NCBI RefSeq assembly: GCF_000237925.1
Contig: NW_017386049.1
Span: 558,001 to 622,000, forward strand
Reading direction: 5' to 3'
DNA: 64,000 nt
From: Schistosoma mansoni
Lineage: Eukaryota > Platyhelminthes > Trematoda > Strigeidida > Schistosomatidae
Below, one piece after another: positions 42,550 through 53,575 of this stretch. Position 1 is the stretch's first letter; each line of letters begins with the position of its first letter. The translations under genes were made by a program, and so were the position numbers. The notes under the pieces are model-generated. The model saw only the letters and a program-made list of their open reading frames with translations, was not told the DNA's origin and did no database searches.

Positions 42550-44646
42550 GTGAACAGTGGTGGGTAGCGAAAGCAAGAGAGATGGGAAAAGGCAGGGGCA
42601 ATAGGTAACAGCAGACAGCTATTCAGACTTATTAAAGAAACCGGCATTAGGAACCCAACTATTAGCGAAAATATCTCAGACAAAGATGGGCATATCATTC
42701 ATTCTCAATCCAGGAGATTGGATCGATGGGCAGAACACTTTAGGGATCAGTTCAACTGGCCTTCAGCCACACTTCAGTTACCCACGATCCCCAGTCGTCC
42801 TGAATGGAAAATTGAGGTAAGTCCTCCAACTCTCTTCGAGGTTGATAAAGCTATAGGAAATCTAAAGCGAGGGAGAGCCGCAGGCCCTGACAAGTTTACC
42901 CCTGAGATTTTTAAGGATGGTGGTCCAGTACTAGCAACGAGATTGACTGAGGTCTTAGGTAGAATCTGGGAACTGGACGTAATTCCATATGACTGGTCTC
43001 AATCACTGATTGTGCCAGTCTATAAAAAAAGACAAAAGTCCTCCTGTGACAATCACAGAGGAATCAGTTTGACTAATATAGTGTCTAAAATACTAGCTTC
43101 AATAATACTTGGACGCCTAACCAAAGCTCGTGAAGAGCAGACTAGAGAAAACCAGGCTGGTTTCCGACCTGGAGGTGGTTGTATAGACCAGATATTCACT
43201 CTACATCAGATCCTAGAACATAGACATACATCTAGACGTCCCACAATAGTAGTATTTCTCGACATTAAGGCGGCATTTGACTCCATTGATCGTGAGGTTC
43301 TATAGCAGTGTTTGTCAGTGAAAGGAGTACCAAAGAAGTACATTAACCTCATAAAGGCTCTCTACTCGAACACAACTGGTCGAGTTAGAGCCTATGGCGA
43401 ACTGTCATCAGAATTGGCTACCTCAAGTGGTGTTCGTCAGGGCTGTCCACTCTCTCCATTCTTGTTTAACTTTGTCGTTGACATGCTTTTAGAGATATCA
43501 CTTTCATCATCTCAATCTCCAGGAGTTGAACTTTTACCGGGAGATTCACTTGTTGACTTAGAATACGCCGACAACATAGTTTTATTTGGTGAAGACGCTG
43601 ACAAAATGCAGAGTCTTCTGACCACTATAAGCAACTATGCAGGCATGTTCGGGATGTGATTCTCTCCCTCGAAGTGCAAAATGTTACTTCAGGATTGGGT
43701 TGCATCGACACCTGAACTAATGATAGGGAGTGAAGTAGTTGATCGTGTTGACAGCTTCACTTATCTTGGGAGTCTCATCAGCCCTTGTGGTCTGGTGTGT
43801 GACGAAATCTCAGCACGGATAGAGAAGGCTCGTCTAGCTTTCGCCAACTTGCGCCATTTATGGCGTAGGCGAGATATCCGTCTAGCAACAAAAGGACGGG
43901 TTTACTGTGCAGCAGTTCGGTCCGTCCTACTTTCTGGCAGCGAAACATGGCCGATAAGAGTAGAGGATATTCGTAGGCTACTAGTGTTCGATCATAGGTG
44001 TCTTCGACGCATTGCTCGTATATCCTGGGACTACCGGGTAAGTAATGCAGATGTTAGGAAACGGGTACTAGGTAAGGATGGCAAATCGATTGATGAAGTA
44101 GTGAAACTTCATCAGTTGAGATGCCTGGGACACGTGTTACGTATGCCCAACCACCGACTGCCACGACGTGCAATGCTTTATGGTGTAAGAGCAGGTTGGA
44201 AGAAAGCTAGGGGCGGCCAGACCAAAACGTGGCATAAATCCATGAAGTCGCTGACAAGTGGACTGGGCCATGTTGGTAGGTGTAGACTACCTGGTTAGGA
44301 TTCGCGAGATGATAACAACCGATGGTTAGAGATCTTGAATGACATGGCTCAAAATCGTTTGCAATGGCGAAGGTGCATACACTGTTTGTGTTCTCCCAAA
44401 TTCTAATCTTCTGAATTATTCATGTCCGTATCCTTTTTCTCTTTCCAAATTTATTTCACCGTACTATACTCCTTCAATAACATCTTCAAACCCTTATCTT
44501 TCACATAATACTTATACTCTTACTACTTCTACCACTATGGGATTTGAATCGACAACTTCATCTCTGTGCTAATGTGGTGTGGCAACTCGAACTGATGTAC
44601 GTAGGTACGAAGTTCTACGTTGTAACTGACTGACTGATTGACTGAC
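42550..44646 (+). pseudogene. RTE-A LINE, longest copy, RT with three stops
   Basis: A nearly collinear reverse transcriptase copies the element's RNA for insertion. Motifs: KRGRAAGPDKFTPEIFK (near 42870), NHRGISLTNIVSKILA (43050), ENQAGFRPGGGCIDQIF (43150), VVFLDIKAAFDSIDREVL with catalytic Asp (43250-43300), SGVRQGCPLSPFLFNFVVD (43430), DLEYADNIVLF with YADD changed to YADN (43560), then SETWPIRVEDIRRLLVFDHR (43940) and LRCLGHVLRM (44120). In-frame stops at 43303-43305, 43657-43659 and 44296-44298 and the lost second YADD Asp show it is dead. The 3' UTR ends in TGACTGACTGATTGACTGAC. The 5' end is lost in the gap. Assignment to an RTE-like clade is from motifs and the tandem-repeat tail. Confidence 0.88.
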
Positions 44647-45095
44647 GCGTATACAGCCTCTGCCACGGAAGTCCTACTCACTGCCTTCTCGTGGCACCGG
44701 TGTTGTTTACGAAATTGAGAGGATGAAAAGCGAATGCCTGGCGCTTTAACCGGGTTGGTGGACATGGAGGGTCCACCTAAGGAAGTTGGAAAACCTTTAT
44801 TCCAAATCAATGGTGCACATGGGCTCCAGTATCCTTAGGGAGCAAATGGCGTATGAAGCAATTGTTGGTCATTGGCTACTACGGGACTGCATCTCCTCAC
44901 GATGCTCCACTGCCTTGTGGATCAGATCTTTAGGCCAAAGGCTCGGGGTGTGGCCCCCTAAGAAAAGCACGTGGTTCGGTTTGGGTACCTGTGCAGTAGT
45001 ATCACAGCTCTCACACAAATCAAATGAGATTTGTGTGTTGCACATATATCTGGTGCTCCTTTGTACCACTATTTATGTGTTTAAATAAATGATAA
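44647..45095 (+). mobile_element. 5S-SINE family copy
   Basis: Inserted directly at the RTE-A terminal repeat. It runs from CGTATACAGCCTCTGCCACGG to the ATATCTGGTGC and TTTAAATAAATGATAAATAA tail. The head is missing. Confidence 0.8.
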
Positions 45096-45974
45096 ATAAT
45101 AACTCATTTTCGGTGCACCAGATCCATGTACTTGACTTTGCGACACACCTTAAATTTGAGAGGGTTAGCAATACTAAGGTTTAGTTGCTCTAACAGAAGT
45201 GGATGAAGTACAGTTTACATCTGTGATTTATTGGGGGAAAGTCAAATGCCTTTACCACTGAAACACTACTCAACATGTTAATACAATGTCAAACAAATTA
45301 AAACGATATCGAAATATGAAAGATTACAATCATGAGTGGGTTCAAGACACACAATAAACATAAATTCAGGAATGCGGGCACATCAAGTTGACGAGTTCCG
45401 AGGCGAGACAAAAATCAAATCCTGGATTCCACTGTTAATCACATTTCATCTATTCTACATAAATCCTAAGTATTTTGGCAAATTATCTATTTTATTCGAG
45501 ACAGAAATAGGTCTGACTAAAGATCATCTACAGAAAGAAAAATACAAACGCATGAGTTGCTTTTCTATTTGTTCTATCAGTTGCATCCAATCAGATTGAA
45601 GCATCACAAAGAGAATTGAAGAATTGTGTTTATTTAGCGTCGATAATTCCTATATCTTCTCAATTAAAGATATGACAAATAGCATTCATTTCCATAAGAG
45701 TAGAGTTACAATATGCTAACAAGTATCAATCAACAATAAATCCAGTTTGATTAGAATGTCCTGTTGACTACCTTTAACCATCTAAGTGTTATATCTTCAA
45801 CTTAAATTCTTAGTATATCGCGTAATACTTGAGCACTAGAACTCTAGAACCCTCCCAAGTCTCAAAATAAGAAGACAGAAGACTAGTAAGTAGGAATCTT
45901 ATTCCAAACAGTGTCAATTATGGTACAAAACTGTCAGGTATTTATAGTTTTTAGTAGAAACGAAATCATAATTG
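45096..45974. other. Intronic DNA with an Smα scrap
   Basis: At 45375-45445 a decayed plus-strand Smα hammerhead piece can be seen (AGTTGACGAGTTCCGAGGCG; TCCTGGATTCCACTG). The 87-codon frame at 45336 overlaps it and is not supported as a gene. Confidence 0.4.
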
Positions 45975-46375
45975 AGTCAGTCAGTCAGCTACAACATAGG
46001 ACCAGGCACATTTATGCATCGGTCACATTTATGCATCGGTCCAAGTTGCCATACCTCATATTAGCACAACAAGACCGGATTCATAGAAGTAATTAAGTTA
46101 GTGGTGGTAATATTTAAAAGAAAGGTTGTATATAAGGATATATTACGAGAAGAAAGAAAGATATGAAACAATTTTAATCTCAAGGTTTAAGGGAAGATAA
46201 AGAGTGTATACACCTACGCCATTGTGATCGATTCTGAGCCATGTCACACAGAGTCTCCAACCATTGGTTACGATGGTCGCGTGGACCCCAACCAGGTAGT
46301 CTGCATCTATCAACATAGTTCAGACTAGAAGTTAGTGACTTCAAGCTCTGATGCCACGTTTTGGTTTGACCGCAC
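45975..46375 (-). pseudogene. RTE-A LINE 3' fragment
   Basis: A 72-codon minus-strand frame begins GQTKTWHQSLKSLTSSLNY and ends WRRCIHSLSSLKP, stop. The 3' UTR ends in TGACTGACTGAC at 45975. A 17-base GACCGATGCATAAATGTG-like block is duplicated near 46010-46030. Confidence 0.85.
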
Positions 46376-46576
46376 ATGGGGTTATTAGCGTCATCCAATA
46401 GGGCAGCTACACGTAGTGATTTTAGAATATTCTCCCTAAATCTGATTGGATAGAATATGTTCAGCTCCTTTTGAGCTTCTCAGAGCTTCCTCAACTTCAC
46501 CTGTAGACGGTCTTCACACTAAGATTAGTTCTTACTAAATATCTTCATATTTTTTTCTTCTGAAAACTCTTTCAGG

Positions 46577-47831
46577 TAATAACGGAATAAAGGAAGAAGA
46601 TAAGAATTCAGTTATTCTTAGAAATCAACCATTATTATTACATAATCGAATCAAAGCTTATTCTACATGTTCACCATTAGATTTAATATTAACATCATCT
46701 TATCCATTGAATGAATTATTATCCTTAAAACTATTACCAAATATAAAACAATCACCTATATCCAATCAAAATATTATTAGTAATCGTGATAATACTGATA
46801 TATTTGTACAATTATACTTTGATAAAGCCAATGTATACTCATCTTCATCTTCCTATCCTATGGATAAACAAGACAGTTGTATAGAACCATTATCTTCATT
46901 ACATTATCCTTGTCAAGCATCATCATCATCATCATTTACTAATTCTTGTTGTCAATCAACATCAACTAGATCACATAATAGTCTATTTCAAAATAGTAAT
47001 AATAATGGTTATAATAGTAGTAATGGTATGAATACTACTTATAATAGTATGAATAGTAGTTTATCACCTATGATGATAACACCGTCTAGTAGTTCATCTT
47101 TATTTTTTAATTGTGGAAGTAGCAGTAGTAGTAATAGTAGTATTAGTTATATAAATAGTAGACCAAGAACATCAAGTGATGTTAGTAATATGCGTAGATC
47201 ATATTACTGTCATTCGAATGTAAACTATCTTCATCATCATCTTCAGCATCAGCAACAACAACAGCCATCAACTATGACACAAAATCCTTTTCTTCACCAA
47301 TTTCAACATCAATCGAAAAGGCGTCAGGAACATACTACACGTCCTTTAAGTACAATCGATTATCAAACAACACAAAATATTTTTTCCAGTTTAAAATTAG
47401 GCGGAGATTTAACTAGTATTAATGAATTACTACCGGTGAATCATTCAAATATTATAGATCCAATAACTAGACCAAGAGCAGCAACTACTGGATCTAATTT
47501 ATTATTATTAAATAAACAACGTTTATCAACAGTATTGAATCATTTAAAAATGAATTGGTTTAAAAAACAATCGAATATCAAAAAAATCTCTCAATACAAC
47601 TTGACTACTACTAATAAACATAATATCAGTAGTATAAATGATAATACTAAAAAACAGAATCCTGATTCATTTGGATCAATTAGGAAAACTCATCTTAATC
47701 AAGATAACAATGATGATGAATATGTTGAAACATTTCCTATGAATATCAATACATTTTCAAATAATCTAGAGCATTTAACAATACAAACAAATACATTTCC
47801 AAATTTATCAAATCATTATATGATATTATAA
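46577..47831 (+). CDS. Docking-like protein, last exon (Ser/Asn-rich tail)
   Basis: After an acceptor in AACTCTTTCAG (ending 46576), one frame is open for 1,255 bases to a TAA stop (47829-47831). It begins NNGIKEEDKNSVILRNQPLL (first codon shared with the previous exon). It continues with long Ser/Asn-rich stretches, a HHHLQHQQQQQP run (about 47230-47265), RPLSTIDYQTTQNIFSSLKL and RPRAATTGSNLLLLNKQRLS, and ends SNHYMIL. No globular domain is recognised; the composition matches the disordered C-terminal tail of a docking protein. A start at the Met of 46707 would give a stand-alone 374-residue protein, but the open frame and splice acceptor upstream favour an internal exon. Confidence 0.7.
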
Positions 47832-48009
47832 ATTGTAAGCCAAAATTCCCCTCACTCTACTTATGTATTTCTTTATACAATCACTCAATGTAGACAAACA
47901 TCAACCAATTAGAACAATGAAATATATATGTGATGCTTTACAGCATTTATTTCTTCTTGTACATGTTGTGATATCCTTGTTGAAGTATCCGACTTCACTT
48001 AAAATATTG
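47832..48009. other. 3' UTR or flank of the docking-like gene
   Basis: AT-rich; no canonical AATAAA close to the stop was seen. Confidence 0.4.
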
Positions 48010-48112
48010 CTTACTTAGTTACTTACGCCTGTTCCCTCTCGTGAAGGAGCGCATAGACCGCCAAACCAGTACTCTCCATCTAAACTTATCCTGAACAATC
48101 CTTTCATGTTAT
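48010..48112 (-). pseudogene. RTE-C LINE, short 3' end
   Basis: The minus strand encodes a worn RxVQDKFRWRVLVWRSMRS-type stretch equivalent to the last codons of RTE-C, with the GTAAGTAAC tail. About 100 bases only. Confidence 0.7.
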
Positions 48113-48379
48113 TTTTTTAGTTTGTTTGTTATAACATTATATTTTTTATATACCGAACAATTTTATTCACCTATTTTCTCTAATCATTCCATTGATGAAT
48201 CTTATAATTAAGGTTAGTTCTAATGTTTTCTTAATATATAATAAATATATCATAGTTAACATTAGAGGAATCTTTTTCCGTTTGGTCCTCTTGATGTAAG
48301 GAGTTCAATACACTTGAATGAAAGATGTAAATATTCTATAAATATGGGATTGAAAAGAGATCATTGATAAAAAAATATG

Positions 48380-48850
48380 ACATTCTATTACTCAGCACTA
48401 TGGCGTGTGGTACTGATGTCGATAGATATAAGTAGTATGTATTATCAATCGAAAGTGGGATGTCTGGAGACTGAAGGTTAAGAAGGTCGAAGAAAAGAAA
48501 GAACGAGAACAAAGAATGATTGGTGTGGAAACGATGGAACAGTCAATTCCGAGACGATTGATTAACATTTTGCAAATGAAGTATTCACTGCATGATTCTG
48601 TAATGATTCAGTAATTTGTACGCTGCTGATGTTGACAGAAATAAGTAGTATGTTTTACCAATGGAAAGTGGAATGTCTGGAGATTGAAGGTTAATAAGAT
48701 CGAAGAAAAGAAAAACGAGAACAAAGAATGATCAGTATGAAAACAAAGGAACAGTCAATTCCAACACGATTGATTAACATTCTGCAAATGAAGTATTTAT
48801 TGTATGATTCTGTAATGATTCAGTAATTGATGTGCTCAAATACATTCAAT
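48380..48850 (-). repeat. Repeat D, tandem pair of 213-bp monomers
   Basis: TAAGTAGTATGT at 48429 recurs at 48642, and the following 200 bases align (GTCTGGAGA.TGAAGGTTAA; GAACAAAGAATGAT; GATTGATTAACATT.TGCAAATG; GATTCTGTAATGATTCAGTA). Related single copies lie at 41460, 41890 and 60260. The TGCAAATG and AATGATT motifs are well kept. Confidence 0.8.
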
Positions 48851-49240
48851 TATCTCTAATGGTGTTCTCATTCACTACACCACTGATCCTTTAAATGAAC
48901 AATAAAATGATCAAAGGGATAAACTACCTAATATGACACATTTCACAAAAAACAATAAAGTTAGTAAAAAGAAAAAAAATTTTGTTTGTTTTATTTTTTT
49001 GTTTATCGATTTCCTTGTTATTTATATTCGAAATATTTTTTAGTTTTTTTTTTGATTTTTTTTCTTCTTTATTGATTGATTATTTTATTTTTATTTTTTT
49101 TGTTTTTTTGTTTACTTTTTCGTTTGTTTAATTGTTTTACCAATTATCAATCTATTTTATTATATATAAAAGTTATAAACATGTATTAATGAATATCAGT
49201 ATTGATTGTATATCAAGTTTTGAATGGCTTTTTAATTTCT
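48851..49240. other. T-rich intergenic DNA
   Basis: 48960-49130 is an exceptionally T-rich tract on the plus strand. No gene. Confidence 0.5.
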
Positions 49241-49575
49241 ATGTGAAGTCACAAACTTCTAGTCTGAACTATGTTGATAGATGCAGACTACCTGGTTGGG
49301 GTCCGCGTGACTATCATAAACAATGGTTGAAGACTCTGTGTGACATGACTCAGAATCGATCACAATGGCGTAGGTGTATACACACTTTATCTTCCCTTAA
49401 ACCTTAAGATTAAAATCGCCTCATAACTTTCTTCCCTCCTATACTATATCTTTATATACTATCACCATTAAATTAACTATGAATTCGGTGTTCATCTTGT
49501 TGTGCTAATATGAGGTATGGCAACTTGGACCGATGCATAAATGTGCCTGGTTCTACGTTGTAGCTGACTGACTGT
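49241..49575 (+). pseudogene. RTE-A LINE 3' fragment
   Basis: It encodes SQTSSLNYVDRCRLPGWGPR to WRRCIHTLSSLKP, stop, then the 3' UTR to TAGCTGACTGACTG. The sequence matches the 45975 copy closely. Confidence 0.85.
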
Positions 49576-50059
49576 GACAACTCAATTGTTTTCATAGAGT
49601 ATATAGATATATACAGAACGTTTGACATTATTGTGGATTGGTAACTTTGAACATCTAATTATCTAGCGGTTAAACATTCAATTTAAAGGCTGTTATATCT
49701 AAAGCTTTAGATTCTTGCTATGCCGCGTATTACTAGACTACTTGAACGATCGAACCTTCAACGTCGCAAGAGAGAAGATAGAAGATTAGTAAGTAAGAAT
49801 GTTATTCCCCAAAACAGTGTCCAATATAGTACAAAAATGTCATGTATTTATAGTTTTTTCGGCAGAAAGTAAATCATCATTTCGGACGGCCAATAGGCAA
49901 TATAGGGGGGTCCTTCTTATTCATCTAATAGGGGAGCTACATGTCGGCATTCTGGGATGTTACTCTGGCGGTGATTGGCTGGAATGTCTTCTGCTCTTTG
50001 TGGTCTTCTTAAGGCTTCCTTGAGTTTGTCAACGAGCTATTCTTACAAAGGCTAAAGGT
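49576..50059. other. Intergenic DNA, no firm feature
   Basis: Moderately GC-rich around 49880-50060, with phrases such as TTCTTAAGGCTTCCTTGAGTT; similar words occur near 46430 and 54150, so it may be an uncharacterised repeat. Confidence 0.35.
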
Positions 50060-51248
50060 GATTTATACGATTCATGGTTTTGGGATCATTCCATCCAACC
50101 ATTGCTTCCAGCTTTGCCATCGATGACATTCTGGAAGTAGCTCTGATGGATGTAAGTAATGGCTGTGTGAATCTGTTGCCTGGAGAAAGACTTCTCGACC
50201 TCGAGTATGCGGATGATATTGTCTTACTGTGCGATAATGCCCAAGGCATGCAATCCGCACTTAATCAGTTGGCAATCAGTGTCCGCAGGTACGGCATGTG
50301 CTTTGCACCCTTCAAGTACAAGGTACTCCTACAAGACTGGCAGGATTCTCATCTTGTACTCACCCTGGATAGTGAGCAGATTGAAGTAGTTGAGAAGTTC
50401 GTGTATCTAGGTAGCTGCATAAGTGCTGGTGGCGACGTGAGTGATGAGATCGATACACGTATAGTGAAAGCTAGAGCGCCTTATGCCAATCTGGGCCATC
50501 TTCGGCGCCTTCGTGATGTTAGTCTGGCTGTAAAAGGTCGGATCTACAACGCGTCGGTGAGAGCAGTTTTGCTCTATGCTTGTGAAACCTGGCCTCTCCG
50601 AGTTGAGGATGTTAGACAACTCTCTGTGTTCGATCATCGTTGTCTCCGAAGGATTGCTGACATTCAGTGGAAACACCATGTTAGTAATGCAGAGGTTCGG
50701 CATCGTGTGTTCGGGCGCAGAGACGATAATTCGATTGGTGTCACCATCTTGTAACACCGACTTCGGTGGCTTGGACATGTTTTACGAATGTCGTCCCAGA
50801 GACTTCCACGTCGTGCATTATTTGCCGACTCTGGGACTGGTTGGAAAAAGCGGAGAGGAGGTCAGTGTATGACATGGTGTCGTGGCATGAAAGAGAGCTG
50901 CAAAGGGCTAGCTTCTGTTGGTCCTTCACGACTCCCTGGCTGGGGGTCCGAGAGATGGTGCAACACAGTGGCTAGAGACGTTATCAGATATGGCTCAGAA
51001 TAGAAGCCAATGGCGGTCCTGCTGTAACCTTCTTCTACTTTCTTCATAAAGAGTGGCTATAACTATCCTAACTGAGAGAGCTCTTCTGGTTGTACATTCA
51101 GTTCCCCCCATCACTACTCTTCTCCTTTTCTTTTTTTTCTTCTTTTATATATACGCATCTTCTTCCTTCTCCCATTCTCATTATTTTGTGTGGCGCATAT
51201 GTATCTGGTGCCCTTTATACCAATATATATGTGATTAAATAAATAAAT
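50060..51248 (+). pseudogene. RTE-B LINE, best copy, 5'-truncated
   Basis: The frame 50074-50754 (226 residues) starts inside the RT domain: RLLDLEYADDIVLLCDNAQG (intact YADD, near 50210), then SEQIEVVEKFVYLGSCISAG, ACETWPLRVEDVRQLSVFDH and RRDDNSIGVTIL. A TAA (50752-50754) replaces the Lys codon seen in the copy at 3788; downstream the protein continues as HRLRWLGHVLRM and SRLPGWGSERW in the same or shifted frames. The 3' UTR ends GGCGCATATGTATCTGGTGCC and AAATAAATAAATC. This 3' end matches that of the 5S-SINE family. A sister family of RTE-A by sequence. Confidence 0.87.
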
Positions 51249-51452
51249 CACACCCGGCGCCTTTGACCTAAAGAGCATCTTAAGGAGATGCAGTCCCATG
51301 GTAGCCGGTGACCAACGATTGATTCATACGCCATTTGTTCCCTCAGGATACTGGAGCCAGCCCATGTGCACCATTGTTTTGGAATGAGGGTTTTCCAACT
51401 CCCCTAGGTGAACTTTCCGTGTCCGCCAACCCGGTTAAAGCGCCGGACATTC
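51249..51452 (-). mobile_element. 5S-SINE fragment (copy of 30030-30234)
   Basis: Part of the duplication; cut at 51249, where it abuts the RTE-B tail. Confidence 0.8.
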
Positions 51453-51829
51453 AGAATTCAGTAGTTAAATACGAAATCCGTTCAGTGTTTGAAGTAAATG
51501 GTGTTGAGTTTGATTATCAGAGACAGTATCAACTCTGGGATATAGTAGGTATATTCAGTTGACAAGTTTACAAATTGGACAAAACGTGCCTCTTTTATTC
51601 TATTAATACCCATTATGGTAACTGGTATAACATAAACATATAATGATTTCATCATATTACAATAGTAATTACTGATGAAATTCAAGAATTGCGTTTCGTC
51701 TAATTTTGAAGCTCATCAGATGAGTCTATATTTCTTTATTCCAAGTCAATATTCTAACTAGAATTTTATAATGATACCAATTTTTCTTCAATTTGATAAA
51801 TATACATTCATATATATAGTTGAAATCAT

Positions 51830-52110
51830 GAATCAGTTAAAGCTAGAGCACCATGAAAAACCTGGGAGTACTGGACGGCCGTTTCGTCCTATTGTAGGAC
51901 TCCTCAACGGTGCGCATCCACGATCCCGCACTCGCGAGATTCGAATCTAGGACCTACCAGTCTCGCGCCAGAGCACTTGACCGATAGACCACTAAGCCGT
52001 CAGGGATTCAACGGTTTTAATGTCTAACTTCAACCAATTCACAAAGTAGAGCAACCATTTCACCAATTGTCTTCAGTGAGTTGATATCTCCCAACAGACC
52101 TGGTTGAACA
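51830..52110 (-). mobile_element. HH-SINE (copy of 29372-29668)
   Basis: Same sequence as the left-arm copy including the TTGAGGA core change, showing that the SINE predates the duplication. Confidence 0.8.
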
Positions 52111-52154
52111 ATAGATATATATATTCTTTAAAAATAAAAAATGAATAAACTTAC

Positions 52155-52309
52155 TAAAATAATTAATTTAGGTATACGTAAATTTCCTTGAATTAGAAGT
52201 ATTTCTGTACATGTTAAACATAAATAATGTGATCCATTATTATTTGGAATTAAACCAGTACTGGTATAATCTTTTGGTTTAAAATGAACATGAACAGACC
52301 ATGCAAATT
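52155..52309 (-). pseudogene. Intact copy of the PTB-domain exon in inverted duplicate
   Basis: 155 bases bounded on the minus strand by TACTTATTATAG and GTAAGT, encoding 52 codons in phase: EFAWSVHVHFKPKDYTSTGL, then IPNNNGSHYLCLTCTEILLI and QGNLRIPKLIIL. This is the first half of an IRS/DOK-type PTB domain. It is in the correct frame, unlike the exon at 29171, but lies alone on the opposite strand outside the gene, so it is probably not expressed from here. Confidence 0.75.
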
Positions 52310-53241
52310 CTATAATAAGTAGTAGATAAAATGAGAAAGACAAATAAAAGACATTAGTAAGTTTCAAAATAGTGATAACTTATTGTATGTATAGTATTAG
52401 GGTTTCGGTCACTAAATGCTAGGTTCAAACCCAAATCCATCATCATCAACTTTCCCAACCCTGTAATAACATTAGCTTTTTGACTTAGACTGTAGTTCAC
52501 TTTTAAGGATCTTCTATCAACCTAACTACACTTGTGGAGTGAGTTACATAGGATGATATTTAGAAGTGCATTTTTCTCGCTTTGTGATCTCTTACTATCG
52601 TATCTATGGAAAAGTTTAATTGAGACTGCCAATAGTCCTGTTTTAGTTCATGTAGTCCGAGATAATAATTCATTCACAAAAACCTATCATATTTAAAGTA
52701 GTTCGTTCGAAACCCTTTAAACAGTTGATATGTTTTCATAATAAAGTTACGCAATGGAGTTAAACATTTGAAAGATACAAATTCAGACCTTTTCTACCTT
52801 GACTAATCTAAGTTTGAGTAATCTTGCCTACTATGAAGATGATTCAATACGCGTCACATTCATAAATCATTCTCCTACACATTTTTAAATCTACTTTATC
52901 AATAGTAGATTTTGGTTAGCAGTAGAATCCAGAACACTCATTTCATCCTATCAAGGACTTGTCATGGTGAGACTACAGTTTATGGACGAGCCAATCAGAA
53001 TAGTCTAATGGGTTTCAAGGTCATGGTGCCAATTCCCGTACGTGGTGCTCATGTACGATCGGTTCACAGAGGATTTTAGAGAAGACTTGACAACTAAGCG
53101 GCTACAATAAGTGATATCACTAAGAAGTTCCATTATTTGAAATTGCAGTGATCAAATGACTTGTAGACCTTGTGCAGACTACCGTGATGTCCTTCAATAT
53201 AACATTATTTGAAGGAAGCTTTTTCGCTCGATCCAGATTGC

Positions 53242-53575
53242 AATACAGTGGCTAGAGACATTATCAGATATGACTCAGAATAGAAGTCAGTGGAGATCCT
53301 GCTGTAATCTTCTTCTACTTTCTTCATAAAAAGTGGTTGTAACTTTCTTAACTGAAAGAATTCTTCTGGTTGTACTTTTCCGTTTCCTCCGTTATTGTTT
53401 TTATTATTACACTAACATACATTAATCTATGGTTGTTACTGTTCTTCTCTTTTTTCTTATATGCACATTACCTTCTTTTACTGTTCCCATTTTCATTGTT
53501 TTGTGTGGCGCATATATATCCGGTGCCTACTTGTACCAATATTCGCGTGTTCAAATAAAATAAAATCATGGATAA
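53242..53575 (+). pseudogene. RTE-B LINE 3' UTR fragment
   Basis: ACAGTGGCTAGAGACATTAT, then CTTCTACTTTCTTCATAAA and the end GGCGCATATATATCCGGTGCC with an AAATAAAATAAAA tail. Starts at the duplication breakpoint. Confidence 0.8.

Larger units (their letters stand above)
51249..53241. repeat. Right arm of the 2-kb inverted duplication
   Basis: Inverted copy of 28239-30234. It includes Smα pieces at 51500-51720 and 52890-53000 and a Merlin scrap at its right end. It is bounded on both sides by RTE-B 3' sequences (left ending at 51248, right starting at 53242), unlike the left arm, so the junctions mark where the duplicated segment was placed. Confidence 0.88.

Noticed and set aside
46707-47831. 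Stand-alone 374-residue gene starting at the first Met
   Set aside because: The same frame is open back to a splice acceptor at 46576, so it is more likely the last exon of the upstream gene.
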